Assembly: GCF_019966515.1 (NCBI RefSeq)
Contig: NZ_JAIMIB010000005.1
Location: 62,001 to 126,000 of the forward strand
Length of the DNA stretch: 64,000 nt
Direction: 5' to 3'
Source of the DNA: Roseovarius aestuarii
Lineage (GTDB): Bacteria; Pseudomonadota; Alphaproteobacteria; Rhodobacterales; Rhodobacteraceae
The first letter of the stretch is position 1. Each line of letters opens with the position of its first letter. The translations under genes were made by a program, and so were the position numbers. Under the pieces are notes generated by a model, which was not told the DNA's origin, searched no databases, and worked only from the letters and a program-made list of their open reading frames with translations. Positions 34,015 to 43,896 of the stretch are shown here, in pieces.

Positions 34015-35262
34015 ATGAATATTCTCCAGATTGCCTCGCTCCTGATCGTGCTGGCAGGCGTATTTGGCGCAATCAATTACCTGTTTCTTAAACTGCCCTC
34101 GTCTATCGGCATCCTCGTGGTGGCCTTGCTCGCTTCGTTCGGGGTGATGATCCTCGATCTGGTGATACCGGCTCTTGGCGTCGCCGATCAGGTCCGCAAC
34201 GCGGTCACCGGCATTGATTTTTCTGACGCGCTTTTGGAGGGGATGCTGGGCCTCCTGCTTTTTGCCGGGGCGTTGCATGTGAAGATTTCCGACCTGCGCG
34301 CGCAATGGCGGCTGGTGTTTCTGATGGCCACCATTGGGGTGGGCCTTTCAACCGCGGTCGTGGGCTTTGGTTTCAGCTGGATTACGGGCATGCCGCTTCT
34401 GGTGGCACTGGTCTTTGGCGCGCTGATCTCGCCCACTGATCCGGTCGCGGTGCTGGGTGTGCTGCGCGAGGCCAATCTACCGAAAACCCTGGAAACCAAA
34501 ATCGCAGGCGAAAGCCTGTTTAACGACGGTGTCGGTTATGTGGTCTTTCTGGTGCTCGTGGGCATGGCCTTCCCGTCCGGCGATGGTCACGGCAGCGGGC
34601 TGATGGATGCGGCCAAACTTTTCGCGCAAGAGGCTCTTGGCGGTGCAGCTTTGGGTCTAGTGCTGGGCTGGCTCACCTTCCGGGTTATGCGCCGGATAGA
34701 TGATTATTCCCTCGAAGTTCTGCTCACCCTCGGCCTTGCCTTCGGGGGGTATGAACTGGCGGTCTACCTGCATGTCTCGGCCCCGATCATGGCCGTCTGC
34801 GCCGGGCTGCTGATCGGCGATGTTGGTGCCAAATACGGGATGAGCGAGGAGACCCGCCAATATGTCGACGGATTCTGGCAACTGATCGACGAAATCTTGA
34901 ATGCTGTTCTCTTCCTGATGATCGGATTCGAAGTCTTTGCCATCGCGTTCGAGTTCGACTTCCTGATCACGGCCATCCTGTCGCTTGGTCTGGCGCTGCT
35001 GGGGCGTCTTGCTGCCGTGGCAATCCCGGTACTGCTGCTGAGGCCCTTCCGCAGCTTTTCACCCGGCGTCATTCCAATCATGACATGGGGCGGGCTCAAG
35101 GGGGGCATCTCGGTCGCGCTGGCCCTGTCGTTGCCCGATGGGGAATGGAAGCCGTTAATTCTGACCGCCACTTATGTGATCGTTATCTTTTCGATCGTTG
35201 TGCAGGGTCTGACCGTGAGCCGCCTGGCCAACCGGTTAGGTCGTGAACCTGATCTGGTTTGA
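34015..35262 (+). CDS. CPA1-family Na+/H+ (cation/proton) antiporter
   Basis: 415 residues with about 12 hydrophobic segments. CPA1 signature residues are visible: ALISPTDPVAVLGVLREANLP and IAGESLFNDGVGYVVFLVLVG (the ND ion site), plus GGLKGGISVALALSLPDG in the last third. NhaP-type exchangers of about this length lack a large cytoplasmic tail, as here. It should exchange Na+ or K+ for protons across the inner membrane. A possible terminator follows. Confidence 0.93.
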   Translation: MNILQIASLLIVLAGVFGAINYLFLKLPSSIGILVVALLASFGVMILDLVIPALGVADQVRNAVTGIDFSDALLEGMLGLLLFAGALHVKISDLRAQWRLVFLMATIGVGLSTAVVGFGFSWITGMPLLVALVFGALISPTDPVAVLGVLREANLPKTLETKIAGESLFNDGVGYVVFLVLVGMAFPSGDGHGSGLMDAAKLFAQEALGGAALGLVLGWLTFRVMRRIDDYSLEVLLTLGLAFGGYELAVYLHVSAPIMAVCAGLLIGDVGAKYGMSEETRQYVDGFWQLIDEILNAVLFLMIGFEVFAIAFEFDFLITAILSLGLALLGRLAAVAIPVLLLRPFRSFSPGVIPIMTWGGLKGGISVALALSLPDGEWKPLILTATYVIVIFSIVVQGLTVSRLANRLGREPDLV

Positions 35263-35284
35263 GGGCCTGTTTTCGGCCTCTTTT
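35261..35284 (+). terminator. Weak terminator after the antiporter gene
   Basis: GAGGGCC / GGCCTC stem with one bulged G, a 7-base loop and TTTT directly after. Confidence 0.4.
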
Positions 35285-35373
35285 CACCGATGACGTGAAA
35301 TTTTCACTATTCCCCTCACCCACGCGGGACAAAATGTGCGACGCTGCTCCCCGGAACACTGGGGAGGACATCC

Positions 35374-36222
35374 ATGAGTATGATGAAGACACTGGCCATG
35401 GTGGCCATTGGTGTAGCGTTGGCCAAGGGCGCCAGCAGCATGATGAAGAAAGGCGGCAGCGCACGAGGTAGCAGCGGCGATGGGGGTCTCTTTGGTGGAG
35501 CACATTCCCCGGGCCGGCAAGCACAGGCACAATCCGGCGGCGGGCTTGAAGATATGCTGGGCTCGATCCTTGGTGGCCAGTGGGGCGGCACCAGCGGTGG
35601 CGTTGCTGCTGGCGGCTTGGGCGGCCTGCTTGAACAGCTGGGCGGCGGGCAAAGCGGTCGTGGCGGTGCCAGCGGCGGGTTGAATGACCTTCTGGGCGGC
35701 CTTGCCGGTGCGGCCTCTTCCGGCGGCGGATCAGGCGGCCTGGGTGGCCTGCTGGGCGGCCTGATGGGGGCAGGTGCGGCGAAATCAGGTGCGAATGGAG
35801 GCTTTGGTGATCTTCTCAATCAGGCCATCACCCGGCAGGACGAGCCTGAGGTACAGCCCTCGCAAGATCAGGAAGCCGCCGCCGCACTGATGCTGCGCGC
35901 GATGATCCAGGCGATGAAATCGGATGGTGAAATTGATCAGGCCGAACAGGCCAGGCTGATGGACAGGCTGGGTGATGTCTCACCCGAGGAACGCGATTTT
36001 GTTCAGAGCGAGATGCAACGCCGCATCGACGTGAACGATCTGGCCCGCGACGTGCCGCGTGGTCTGGAGCAGCAGGTCTATGCCATGTCGATCATGGGCA
36101 TCGATCTGGATAATCAGAACGAGGCAAAATACCTACACCAGCTCGCGACGGCTATGGGTGTTTCACCAGAGGCTGCCAACAGCATCCACGATCAACTGGG
36201 CGCTCAGCGGATTTATTCGTAA
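35374..36222 (+). CDS. DUF533 (YebE/TerB-like) protein with glycine-rich N-terminal half
   Basis: 282 residues; GGAGG is 6 bases before ATG 35374. One hydrophobic segment (LAMVAIGVALAKGAS) starts it, then about 120 residues of repeated GGLGGLL/GG-rich low-complexity sequence, then a DUF533 domain (QEAAAALMLRAMIQAMKSDGEIDQAEQARLMDRLGD) with the TerB-like acidic helix. Known members are membrane-associated and of unknown function. The repeats make this the most glycine-rich protein of the window. A strong terminator follows. Confidence 0.87.
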   Translation: MSMMKTLAMVAIGVALAKGASSMMKKGGSARGSSGDGGLFGGAHSPGRQAQAQSGGGLEDMLGSILGGQWGGTSGGVAAGGLGGLLEQLGGGQSGRGGASGGLNDLLGGLAGAASSGGGSGGLGGLLGGLMGAGAAKSGANGGFGDLLNQAITRQDEPEVQPSQDQEAAAALMLRAMIQAMKSDGEIDQAEQARLMDRLGDVSPEERDFVQSEMQRRIDVNDLARDVPRGLEQQVYAMSIMGIDLDNQNEAKYLHQLATAMGVSPEAANSIHDQLGAQRIYS

Positions 36223-36244
36223 TCACCACCAGCACTAAACTGAG

Positions 36245-36278
36245 GCCGCGACAGAGTATTCTCTGTCGCGGCTTTTTT
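36245..36278 (+). terminator. Rho-independent terminator
   Basis: Perfect 12-base stem (GCCGCGACAGAG / CTCTGTCGCGGC), 4-base loop TATT, followed by six T. It terminates the DUF533 transcript just before the convergent helicase gene ends. Confidence 0.9.
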
Positions 36279-36280
36279 CT

Positions 36281-37582
36281 TCAGGCGGCCTGGCGCGGTC
36301 CCTTATTGCGACGGCGCCGGTTCGGACGGCCACCACCGGGTTTGTGGTTGGCATTGCCGGGGCTGCCCGCATTGCCAGCGGTATGGCCAGGTTTACCGCC
36401 ACGACGACGTGGACCGCCACGCCCCTTCGGCTTGGCAGGTTCTTCGATGCGTTCCCACGGACGGCCCGAGGCCACGGGGATCGATATGCCCATCACCTTC
36501 TGGATATCCTTCAGCTCCCCCATCTCGTCGGGTGCACAAAAGGCCACGGCCATGCCGTCCCGCCCGGCGCGCGCTGTGCGGCCAATGCGATGGACATAGT
36601 TTTCAGGCACGTTCGGCAGATCGAAATTGTAGACATGTTTCACGTCGGGAATATCCAACCCTCGTGCTGCGACATCCGTGGCCACCAGCACCTTGACCTG
36701 CCCGTCACGAAAGGCTTTCAACGCTCGTTCCCGCTGTCCCTGGCTTTTGTTACCGTGGATAGTGGCGACAGAATACCCAGCCTCTTGCAGTTTTTTGGCC
36801 AGCTTGTCTGAACCATGTTTGGTACGGCCAAAGACCAGTGCTAACTCTTCACGGTGCTTGTCCAGAAGCTCAATCAACAGATTTGGCTTCTCGGCCTTGG
36901 AGATAAAGTGGATCGACTGCTCGATCTTATCAACAGCTTTGCCCGGTAGGCTGACCTGCACACGCTTTGGATGGGTCAGATAGCTTGCGGCAATCTCTTC
37001 CATCTGCTTGGGCATGGTGGCCGAAAACAGCATGGTCTGGCGTTCCGCAGGCAACAGGCCCGCAATCTTGCGCAGCGCATGAATAAAGCCCAGATCAAGC
37101 ATCTGATCGGCCTCGTCCAGCACCAGAAACCGCGTCGAATCCAACCGCAGCGCGCGACGATCCAACAGGTCCAGCAAACGCCCCGGCGTCGCCACCAAAA
37201 CGTCTGTGCCACGTTCCAACCGCTTTATCTGCGCGTTGATCGAGGCACCGCCCACAACAACACCAATCTTGATCGGCGTATCCTTGACCAGCGGCAACAG
37301 CGCATCCCTTATCTGGCCTGCCAGCTCACGCGTCGGCGCCAGGATCAGGCTGCGCACGGTCTTTGGCTCGGGCTTGCCGCGCATTTCCATGAGTTGCGCC
37401 AGCAGCGGCAAGCCAAAGGCTGCCGTCTTGCCGGTGCCTGTCTGCGCCAGCCCCATCACGTCATTGCCATCCAGCGCATACGGGATCGCATGGGTCTGGA
37501 TCGGGGTCGGCTCTTCGATGCCCATAGCGGTCAGCTTTTTGACCAGCGGGGCCGGAAGCCCCATTTCTGCAAATAAATTCAC
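36281..37582 (-). CDS. DEAD-box RNA helicase (RhlE-type)
   Basis: 433 residues from GTG 37582 (VNLFAEMGL), with AAAGGA 6 bases upstream; the longer ATG reading lacks a site. Core motifs in order: PTPIQ (Q motif), AQTGTGKT, PTRELA, TPGRL, DEAD, SAT, then domain 2 with ARGLD and HRIGRTARAGRDG. The C-terminal 50 residues are a basic, Gly/Arg-rich tail for RNA binding. RhlE-type helicases act in ribosome assembly and mRNA decay. Confidence 0.92.
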   Translation of the reverse strand: MNLFAEMGLPAPLVKKLTAMGIEEPTPIQTHAIPYALDGNDVMGLAQTGTGKTAAFGLPLLAQLMEMRGKPEPKTVRSLILAPTRELAGQIRDALLPLVKDTPIKIGVVVGGASINAQIKRLERGTDVLVATPGRLLDLLDRRALRLDSTRFLVLDEADQMLDLGFIHALRKIAGLLPAERQTMLFSATMPKQMEEIAASYLTHPKRVQVSLPGKAVDKIEQSIHFISKAEKPNLLIELLDKHREELALVFGRTKHGSDKLAKKLQEAGYSVATIHGNKSQGQRERALKAFRDGQVKVLVATDVAARGLDIPDVKHVYNFDLPNVPENYVHRIGRTARAGRDGMAVAFCAPDEMGELKDIQKVMGISIPVASGRPWERIEEPAKPKGRGGPRRRGGKPGHTAGNAGSPGNANHKPGGGRPNRRRRNKGPRQAA

Positions 37583-37942
37583 TTCGTTCCTTTCGGTCGC
37601 ACCGGCCAGATGCCAGCACGACAATATTCAACGACCCTGCGCCATCTTGGCGTTCAGGGTCACGTTCGTGGTTCCGCTCTGGCCCTCGCCAAACGCAACA
37701 TCGCGCTATAGCCGGTCAGACGGTTGGCCCCACGCGTGATTTTGGGATCATATCGGCGACATTTCTGGTTTTTATTGTGTTGCCGCCTCTTTACGGGCAG
37801 CCTCTCTGCTCACGCGGCAGGAAATGTCGGTTGCGCGCTACATGGTGGGTTTGCACTGCAAAGTCAACAGCGCTGTTCAAAACGGCTGGAAACAGTTGCC
37901 CAATGCCGCTATTGCTCGCTCAACACCGATATGAGAGCGCCA
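37583..37942. other. 360-bp gap before mur
   Basis: No gene supported. A 30-codon reading ends at the mur start but has no ribosome site. The AT-richer segment around 37740-37800 is the likely promoter area for mur and the divergent helicase gene. No clear Fur or Mur box was recognised by eye. Confidence 0.4.
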
Positions 37943-38362
37943 ATGGCCGACAAAATTACCAATCGCTGTCGCGACATGGGGCTGCAGATGACGCCTCAGC
38001 GCCTGATCATAGCCGAGGTGCTTGGGGCCTCAACCGACCACCCCGATGTCGAGGAACTGCACCAGCGCGCCACCGCCCGCAACCCCGAGATCACAGTCGC
38101 GCAAGTTTATCACACGGTGAAACTTTTCGAGGAGGCTGGCATTCTCGAAAAACTCGAATTCGGCGACGGCCGGGCGCGCTATGAAGATGCCGATCGAGCC
38201 CACCACGACCACCTGATCGACATGAATACCGGCGAGGTGATCGAATTCGTCGACCCGGAAATTGAGGCGCTGCAAGAAAAGATCGCCGAAAAGCTGGGAT
38301 ATCGGCTGAAGGATCACAAGCTTGAACTCTACGGCGTGCCGTTGAACCGCAGACGACAATAG
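37943..38362 (+). CDS. mur: Fur-family metalloregulator, Mur/Fur type
   Basis: 139 residues from ATG 37943 (MADKITNRCRDMG); an in-frame ATG 4 codons earlier is an alternative. The Fur DNA-binding helix region reads MTPQRLIIAEVLGASTDHPDVEELHQRA and VAQVYHTVKLFEEAGILEKLEFGDGRARYE, with HHDHLIDMNTGEVIEF and the tail EALQEKIAEKLGYRLKDHKLELYG. There are no CxxC zinc motifs, as usual for alphaproteobacterial Mur, which senses manganese and represses its uptake genes. Confidence 0.87.
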   Translation: MADKITNRCRDMGLQMTPQRLIIAEVLGASTDHPDVEELHQRATARNPEITVAQVYHTVKLFEEAGILEKLEFGDGRARYEDADRAHHDHLIDMNTGEVIEFVDPEIEALQEKIAEKLGYRLKDHKLELYGVPLNRRRQ

Positions 38363-38445
38363 GCGTTGACAGGACAGGTGCGGCAATGTCCACCTAGGGT
38401 TGCTAGTGATATTCACACACAACCATTATAAAAGGCGCCTCGCCC

Positions 38446-39678
38446 TTGTCCAAAGAGACGCAAGTCAATCCCGTCCGTCCCGTACAGCATCGACAATCCG
38501 CGCGCTGTCCCCAGACCAATGACGGCGAAAACGCCCGCGCCGCAGAGCGAGGCGGCGACCGGGGTTTAGAAGCGCTTCAGCGCGCCGCCGATGCCAGCAT
38601 ACAGGTAGGGCGCATGCGGGCCTTGCAAGACACCGCCGATCAGTCGCCGAAGATCGGGGCGGGTGAAACGATCCTGCAGCTCCAGGCCGCCGTGGTCCAA
38701 TTCGGCAAGGGTAATCAACGTGGGGGACGCGGCTACAAGCCCAGCCCGCCACGCAAAAGCCGCGGGCATGACAAGGGTACGCGCGACAAGGAATGGCGTA
38801 AGGCAATCGGCAACAAACCCAAGCCGAAACCTGCACCTCGCCCACGGCGCGCCCAGCCACAACCGGCCCCCGCGCAGCACGGCGCGCCTCCGCAGCACGG
38901 CGGTCAGCACGTTCCTGTTCAGCCGCCTCGGGCTGACAGGCGCGAGGATGCGCGCTTTGATTTGCCGCGAATGGAGGAGGATCGCGACGAGGTCGTTATC
39001 GATATGGGGGGCATCGAACAGCCCCACCGCCGCGGCGCCGGCGAACGGATCAGGGACAAGGCCTTTGGCGGGCGGACCTTTGGGGACGCTTCAAATTTTG
39101 TTGGCGGCATCGGCGGGCTGATCGGGGATACTGAAGGGGCCACCCTGTCGATCATCGGCGGTGCCGGCGTCTTGCTGAGCGGTATGAAGCTCTTTTACGA
39201 TTCTCTTACGATGGAAGTCGAAAACGACACCGACCGCCGCGAGCGCCTCTATACCGGCCTTATGGGGGTTTCCAACATTTTCAGCGGTGTCTACGGCGTC
39301 GAATCAGGGATATACGCGCTCTTGGATCTGGAAGATACGTCAGGAATCCTGGGCGAAATATCCCTTGGCTTCATGGCCGCGACGGAATTTACCAATATCA
39401 TCTCACAGCTCGACATCATCATCACCGGATACCGCGAAGAAAAACCGATCGCCTATTTCCTCAAGCCGATCGCGTCGCTGCTGGCCTCGCTGCTGAAATG
39501 TATCGGCTGCGTGATTGCCCTCTTTGGCAGCATGGATCCAGGCCTCATGGTCATGGTCGCCGGTGCGGGCCTGGGAGTCCTGCATGGCGTTATCAAACTC
39601 ATCATCGTGTGTCAGGAATCATGCGGTCAGATTGAGGAACGGCAGGTTCCGGATATCGAAAATCAGCTCGACCACTGA
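38446..39678 (+). CDS. Putative contractile-injection-system cargo-like protein with hydrophobic C-terminal half
   Basis: 410 residues from TTG 38446; no earlier ATG or GTG fits. N-terminal 100 residues hold two 16-residue units beginning LQRAADAS (44) and LQDTADQS (60), then VVQFGKG near 84-90. This LQ-x-x-A-D-x-S ladder plus a VVQ(R/F) stretch is typical of proteins linked to extracellular contractile injection systems, where it precedes or replaces a DUF4157 domain. Residues about 95-190 are Lys/Arg/Pro-rich and disordered. From about 215 there are several glycine-rich hydrophobic segments (FVGGIGGLIGD, IIGGAGVLLSG, IASLLASLLKCIGCVIALFG, MVMVAGAGLGVLHG) that could insert in membranes. No injection-system structural gene is in the window. 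Toxin function is inference. Confidence 0.65.
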   Translation: MSKETQVNPVRPVQHRQSARCPQTNDGENARAAERGGDRGLEALQRAADASIQVGRMRALQDTADQSPKIGAGETILQLQAAVVQFGKGNQRGGRGYKPSPPRKSRGHDKGTRDKEWRKAIGNKPKPKPAPRPRRAQPQPAPAQHGAPPQHGGQHVPVQPPRADRREDARFDLPRMEEDRDEVVIDMGGIEQPHRRGAGERIRDKAFGGRTFGDASNFVGGIGGLIGDTEGATLSIIGGAGVLLSGMKLFYDSLTMEVENDTDRRERLYTGLMGVSNIFSGVYGVESGIYALLDLEDTSGILGEISLGFMAATEFTNIISQLDIIITGYREEKPIAYFLKPIASLLASLLKCIGCVIALFGSMDPGLMVMVAGAGLGVLHGVIKLIIVCQESCGQIEERQVPDIENQLDH

Positions 39679-39763
39679 TCCATCCGCTTGATGATTGACC
39701 TTTGAGGCGAATTCTGTGACCCCTGCGCCGATGTGGATCGCAGAGCTGGGGCGCGTAACGGAC

Positions 39764-40633
39764 ATGGAAAACATACGCGGCAGCGCCCTGATGGTTCTGG
39801 CCATGGCCGGGTTTGCGCTGGAAGATACCTTCATCAAATTCCTGTCCGCCGATTTGGTCGTTGGTCAGATCCTGTTCATGATGGGAATTGGCGGCGCGCT
39901 TGTCTTCGGCACGTTCAGCCTCGCAAAAGGGGATCGGCTGTTTTCCCGCGACTTCTTCATGACACCGGTGCTCCTGCGGAACCTCGGCGAAATGATTGCC
40001 GCCTTCGGCTATATCACCGCGCTCACGCTCATTCCCCTCTCCTCGGTCGCCGCCATCATTCAGGCCACGCCGCTTTGCGTCACTTTGGGCGCCGCGCTTT
40101 TCATGGGCGAACAGGTCGGCTGGCGCAGATGGAGCGCGATTGTCGTGGGCTTTATCGGCGTGCTTTTGATCATCCGGCCCGGACTTGAAGGATTTCAACC
40201 CGCATCGATTTTTGCGGTGATTGGCGTTGCAGGTCTGGCGCTGCGTGATCTGTCGACACGCGGAACACCGGCCACGGTCACATCCATGCAAATCTCCTGC
40301 TACGCCTTTGCCATGGTCATCCTGATCGGCGCGGTTCTGCTCTTCATCGACGGCGGCGCGGTGCAACCTTCCACGAAGAACTGGATTCAGCTTGGTTTTA
40401 TGCTTTTGTTCAGCGTGGTGGGGTATTACGCGATTGTCGCTGCGATGCGGATTGGCGACGTTTCCTCGATCATGCCATTTCGCTATTCCCGACTGCTCTT
40501 CTCGCTGATCATCGGCATTTCCATCTTTGGCGAGCGGCCCGACTGGCTGACCTATACCGGCGCAGCACTGATTATTGGCAGCGGGCTTTATTCGATCCTG
40601 CGCGAACGCCGCCTGATGCGCCAGGTTGCCTGA
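39764..40633 (+). CDS. DMT-superfamily (EamA) transporter
   Basis: 289 residues from ATG 39764 (MENIRGSALMVLAMAGFALED). A GTG at 39716 with GAGG 8 bases upstream is a serious alternative start and would add 16 residues. About 10 hydrophobic segments in two EamA repeats (GFALEDTFIKFLSADLVVGQILFM and YYAIVAAMRIGDVSSIMPFRYSRLL). Such proteins usually export amino acids or other metabolites. It is 95 bp upstream of eno on the same strand but eno has its own likely promoter. Confidence 0.85.
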   Translation: MENIRGSALMVLAMAGFALEDTFIKFLSADLVVGQILFMMGIGGALVFGTFSLAKGDRLFSRDFFMTPVLLRNLGEMIAAFGYITALTLIPLSSVAAIIQATPLCVTLGAALFMGEQVGWRRWSAIVVGFIGVLLIIRPGLEGFQPASIFAVIGVAGLALRDLSTRGTPATVTSMQISCYAFAMVILIGAVLLFIDGGAVQPSTKNWIQLGFMLLFSVVGYYAIVAAMRIGDVSSIMPFRYSRLLFSLIIGISIFGERPDWLTYTGAALIIGSGLYSILRERRLMRQVA

Positions 40634-40665
40634 ATCTCACAATTTGTTAGCGCTATCAGGTCGCA

Positions 40666-40693
40666 TTTACATTCCCGTGTCACCTGCTATGAC
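40666..40693 (+). promoter_or_regulatory. Candidate sigma-70 promoter for eno
   Basis: TTTACA at 40666-40671, 16-base spacer, TATGAC at 40688-40693, 36 bp before the eno start. Confidence 0.4.
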
Positions 40694-40707
40694 AGCCGCA
40701 AAACTGA

Positions 40708-42003
<1,296 letters not shown>

Positions 42004-42028
42004 ATGTGGCCCGTTTGAGCCCCGGGGT

Positions 42029-42070
42029 TTGATCCCGATCAACGTATGACGGAGATCGGATAAGTAGACT
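42029..42070 (+). promoter_or_regulatory. FNR/FnrL box with class II promoter geometry
   Basis: TTGAT-CCCG-ATCAA at 42029-42042 is the exact FNR consensus. A -10-like TAGACT at 42065-42070 places the box centre 41-42 bases upstream of a start site near 42077, the class II activation position. It lies between eno and the small lipoprotein gene, so it should make the latter's transcription oxygen-responsive. Confidence 0.65.
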
Positions 42071-42117
42071 CCATTCGCAAGGGCATATCGCCCATTCCCG
42101 AAAAGGAGTAATCCCGA

Positions 42118-42279
42118 ATGTCTTCGGTTTCAAAATTTGTTATCATTCTCGTCGCGGCCTTCGCTCTCGCGGCCTGCGAAAACCCTCAACGCTATCCGGT
42201 TTCCGGCGAAGAATGCGGCGCGGAAGATCCGGTTCTGGACGTTGATGCCTCGATGGCAGATTGCATGCCCAACATCTGA
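42118..42279 (+). CDS. Small lipoprotein, 53 residues
   Basis: ATG 42118 follows AAAAGGAG at good spacing. The product begins MSSVSKFVIILVAAFALAAC, a lipoprotein signal with lipobox LAAC and Cys20 as the lipidated residue. The mature part is 34 residues, acidic, with two more Cys (GEECGAED and MADCMPN), which could form a disulfide. A strong terminator follows at 42308 and an FNR-type promoter precedes, so it is a monocistronic, independently controlled gene. I know of no named family; it may be widespread in this bacterial family. Confidence 0.78.
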   Translation: MSSVSKFVIILVAAFALAACENPQRYPVSGEECGAEDPVLDVDASMADCMPNI

Positions 42280-42307
42280 GGGCACGGATCCCGGATCACA
42301 TAACCAA

Positions 42308-42340
42308 AGGGAGTGCCTATGTGGCACTCCCTCTTTTTTT
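42308..42340 (+). terminator. Rho-independent terminator after the small lipoprotein gene
   Basis: Perfect 10-base stem AGGGAGTGCC / GGCACTCCCT with a 5-base loop, then CTTTTTTT. The convergent lipoprotein gene ends 15 bp away and could use the hairpin from the other side. Confidence 0.9.
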
Positions 42341-42354
42341 CGTGCATTGATCTA

Positions 42355-42630
42355 TTATCGGCACGGCGCCTCGTAATAACTGCCATCTCCACGTGCATAG
42401 GCGCAGGTATTACGTCTTGAATTCTGAGCCACCGCCGTTCCGGCAGCGGCGCCCGCCAGGGCCGAGATCAACTTCCAGTCGCTGTCGGCATCAAATGCTT
42501 CCGCGGCGATCAACCCTGCAGCTGCGCCACCGGTGGCACCGGCCACCACGCGCCCTTCATTCGACATGTTATCACAGCCGGACACCACCATCACGGCGCT
42601 ACCGGCAATCGCCAATACCCAGTTTTTCAT
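42355..42630 (-). CDS. Glycine-zipper lipoprotein, 91 residues
   Basis: Signal MKNWVLAIAGSAVMVVSGC, with Cys19 as the lipidation site. Two glycine-zipper stretches follow (VVAGATGGAAAGLIAAEAF and LISALAGAAAGTAVAQN), as in 17-kDa surface antigen or SlyB-like proteins that sit in the outer membrane. The end (CAYARGDGSYYEAPCR) holds two Cys. AGGAAGAG precedes ATG 42630. Confidence 0.8.
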   Translation of the reverse strand: MKNWVLAIAGSAVMVVSGCDNMSNEGRVVAGATGGAAAGLIAAEAFDADSDWKLISALAGAAAGTAVAQNSRRNTCAYARGDGSYYEAPCR

Positions 42631-42776
42631 TTTACTCTTCCTTCTACGACGTTGATGAACTCCAGAAAGGAGACGCCGCCGGGAAATGTAAGCGCAGGCG
42701 GGAAAAATCGTGATATTGGGCTAAATCCCGCGGTTCGGGCGGGGTCGCGGCGGCGGATTCGCGCCTTTGCTATTGC

Positions 42777-43859
42777 TTAACAGGCCGAGAATCGCTGCGG
42801 CCGGTAGCCTGTCAACAACTTGTTTTCCGATCCCGACAACATCTCTTCAGCTGCCAGTTCGCCGATCAGCGCCCCAAGGGTGACACCACTATGCATCACC
42901 GCCAGATAAAGCCCATCCGGCCCGCACTGGCCCACGACAGGCAGGCCGTCCCCGGGCACGGGCCGCAGGGCAACGGCGATCTGATCCTGCACCAGATCAA
43001 CGCCCGGCAGCAGCGTGCGCAACCGCATCAACGTATCATCTGCCAGCCTGTCAGGCGTATCGGCCAGGTCCTCGCGGTTATCTGCCTGATGCGCGGCGGA
43101 ACTTGGTGCGATGATCCGGCCCGCACTGTCCTGACGGACCTCAAGATCGGGGCTGACCATCACATGATGCAGAATCGATGGCACCGCCCGGGTGCGCAGC
43201 AACGCACCGGGTCGGCGCAACATCGGCAAGGCCACGTCGACACCGGCCATCAGATCTGTGCTGCCATTGCCAGCCGCAATGACAATGTGATCGGCAGGCA
43301 GCACGCCCTGCACAATGCGCAGCCCGGCAACACGCCCGCTGCGGACCTCAATCCCCTCAGCCGCGCAGCCAAAAATCGACCGTGCCCCCATCGCGCTGGC
43401 GCTTTCCAATAGCAGCCGAGTGAGATGCGCGGCATCAACAACGCCTTCTGATGGGAAAAACAACGCCTCACCCGGTGCCGGGATCGCTGGCGCACGGGCG
43501 GCAAAAGCGCGCCCATCAAGCCGCTCGACAGGATAGCCCAGTGCCTCAAGCTGCGCCTGCATGCGCTCCAGACCCTCACCCTGCTCTTCCCACCAAAGAC
43601 ATCCGGGCCAGGTCACAGATAATTCCGGCAAGTCGGTCTGAAGACGCCGATAGGCTTCTATTCCCTGCACCCGAAACTGGTGATGTGCCTCATTGGCGAG
43701 AAAGCTGGCATTGATCCAGCCGAAGGAATGCCCTGATGCGCCACTTGCCGCCTGCGCCGCCTCGACCACCGTGACGTCCGCCCCCTGTGCCGCAAGCCGA
43801 TACGCGATGGACGCGCCGATCAGGCCGGCGCCGACGATGATGACCTTTTCCTTGACCAT
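42777..43859 (-). CDS. FAD-dependent amino acid oxidase-type oxidoreductase (DAO family)
   Basis: 360 residues from ATG 43859 (MVKEKVIIVGAG), with GGGGAAGAGG just upstream. Rossmann motif VGAGLIGASIAYRLAAQGADVTVVEA at the N-terminus; the middle holds SGHSFGWINASF; a C-terminal RPVPGDGLPVVGQCGPDGLYLAVMHSGVTLG closes the FAD site. It should oxidise a secondary or primary amine of an amino acid (glycine, sarcosine, D-amino acids) in the cytoplasm. Divergent from the DUF985 gene with a 37-bp gap. Confidence 0.86.
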   Translation of the reverse strand: MVKEKVIIVGAGLIGASIAYRLAAQGADVTVVEAAQAASGASGHSFGWINASFLANEAHHQFRVQGIEAYRRLQTDLPELSVTWPGCLWWEEQGEGLERMQAQLEALGYPVERLDGRAFAARAPAIPAPGEALFFPSEGVVDAAHLTRLLLESASAMGARSIFGCAAEGIEVRSGRVAGLRIVQGVLPADHIVIAAGNGSTDLMAGVDVALPMLRRPGALLRTRAVPSILHHVMVSPDLEVRQDSAGRIIAPSSAAHQADNREDLADTPDRLADDTLMRLRTLLPGVDLVQDQIAVALRPVPGDGLPVVGQCGPDGLYLAVMHSGVTLGALIGELAAEEMLSGSENKLLTGYRPQRFSAC

Positions 43860-43896
43860 GCCTCTTCCCCTCATTCCCGCCACACGATAGCTTTTC

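Noticed and set aside
36245..36278. Hairpin at the DUF533 gene end considered as a repeat-element remnant
   Set aside because: The T-run and single copy make a normal terminator the simpler reading.
37724..37942. In-frame N-terminal extension of mur (about 70 residues)
   Set aside because: Its Cys/Leu-rich sequence is unlike any Fur-family N-terminus and the family start matches MADKITNRC; a ribosome-like GAGAG lies just before that ATG.
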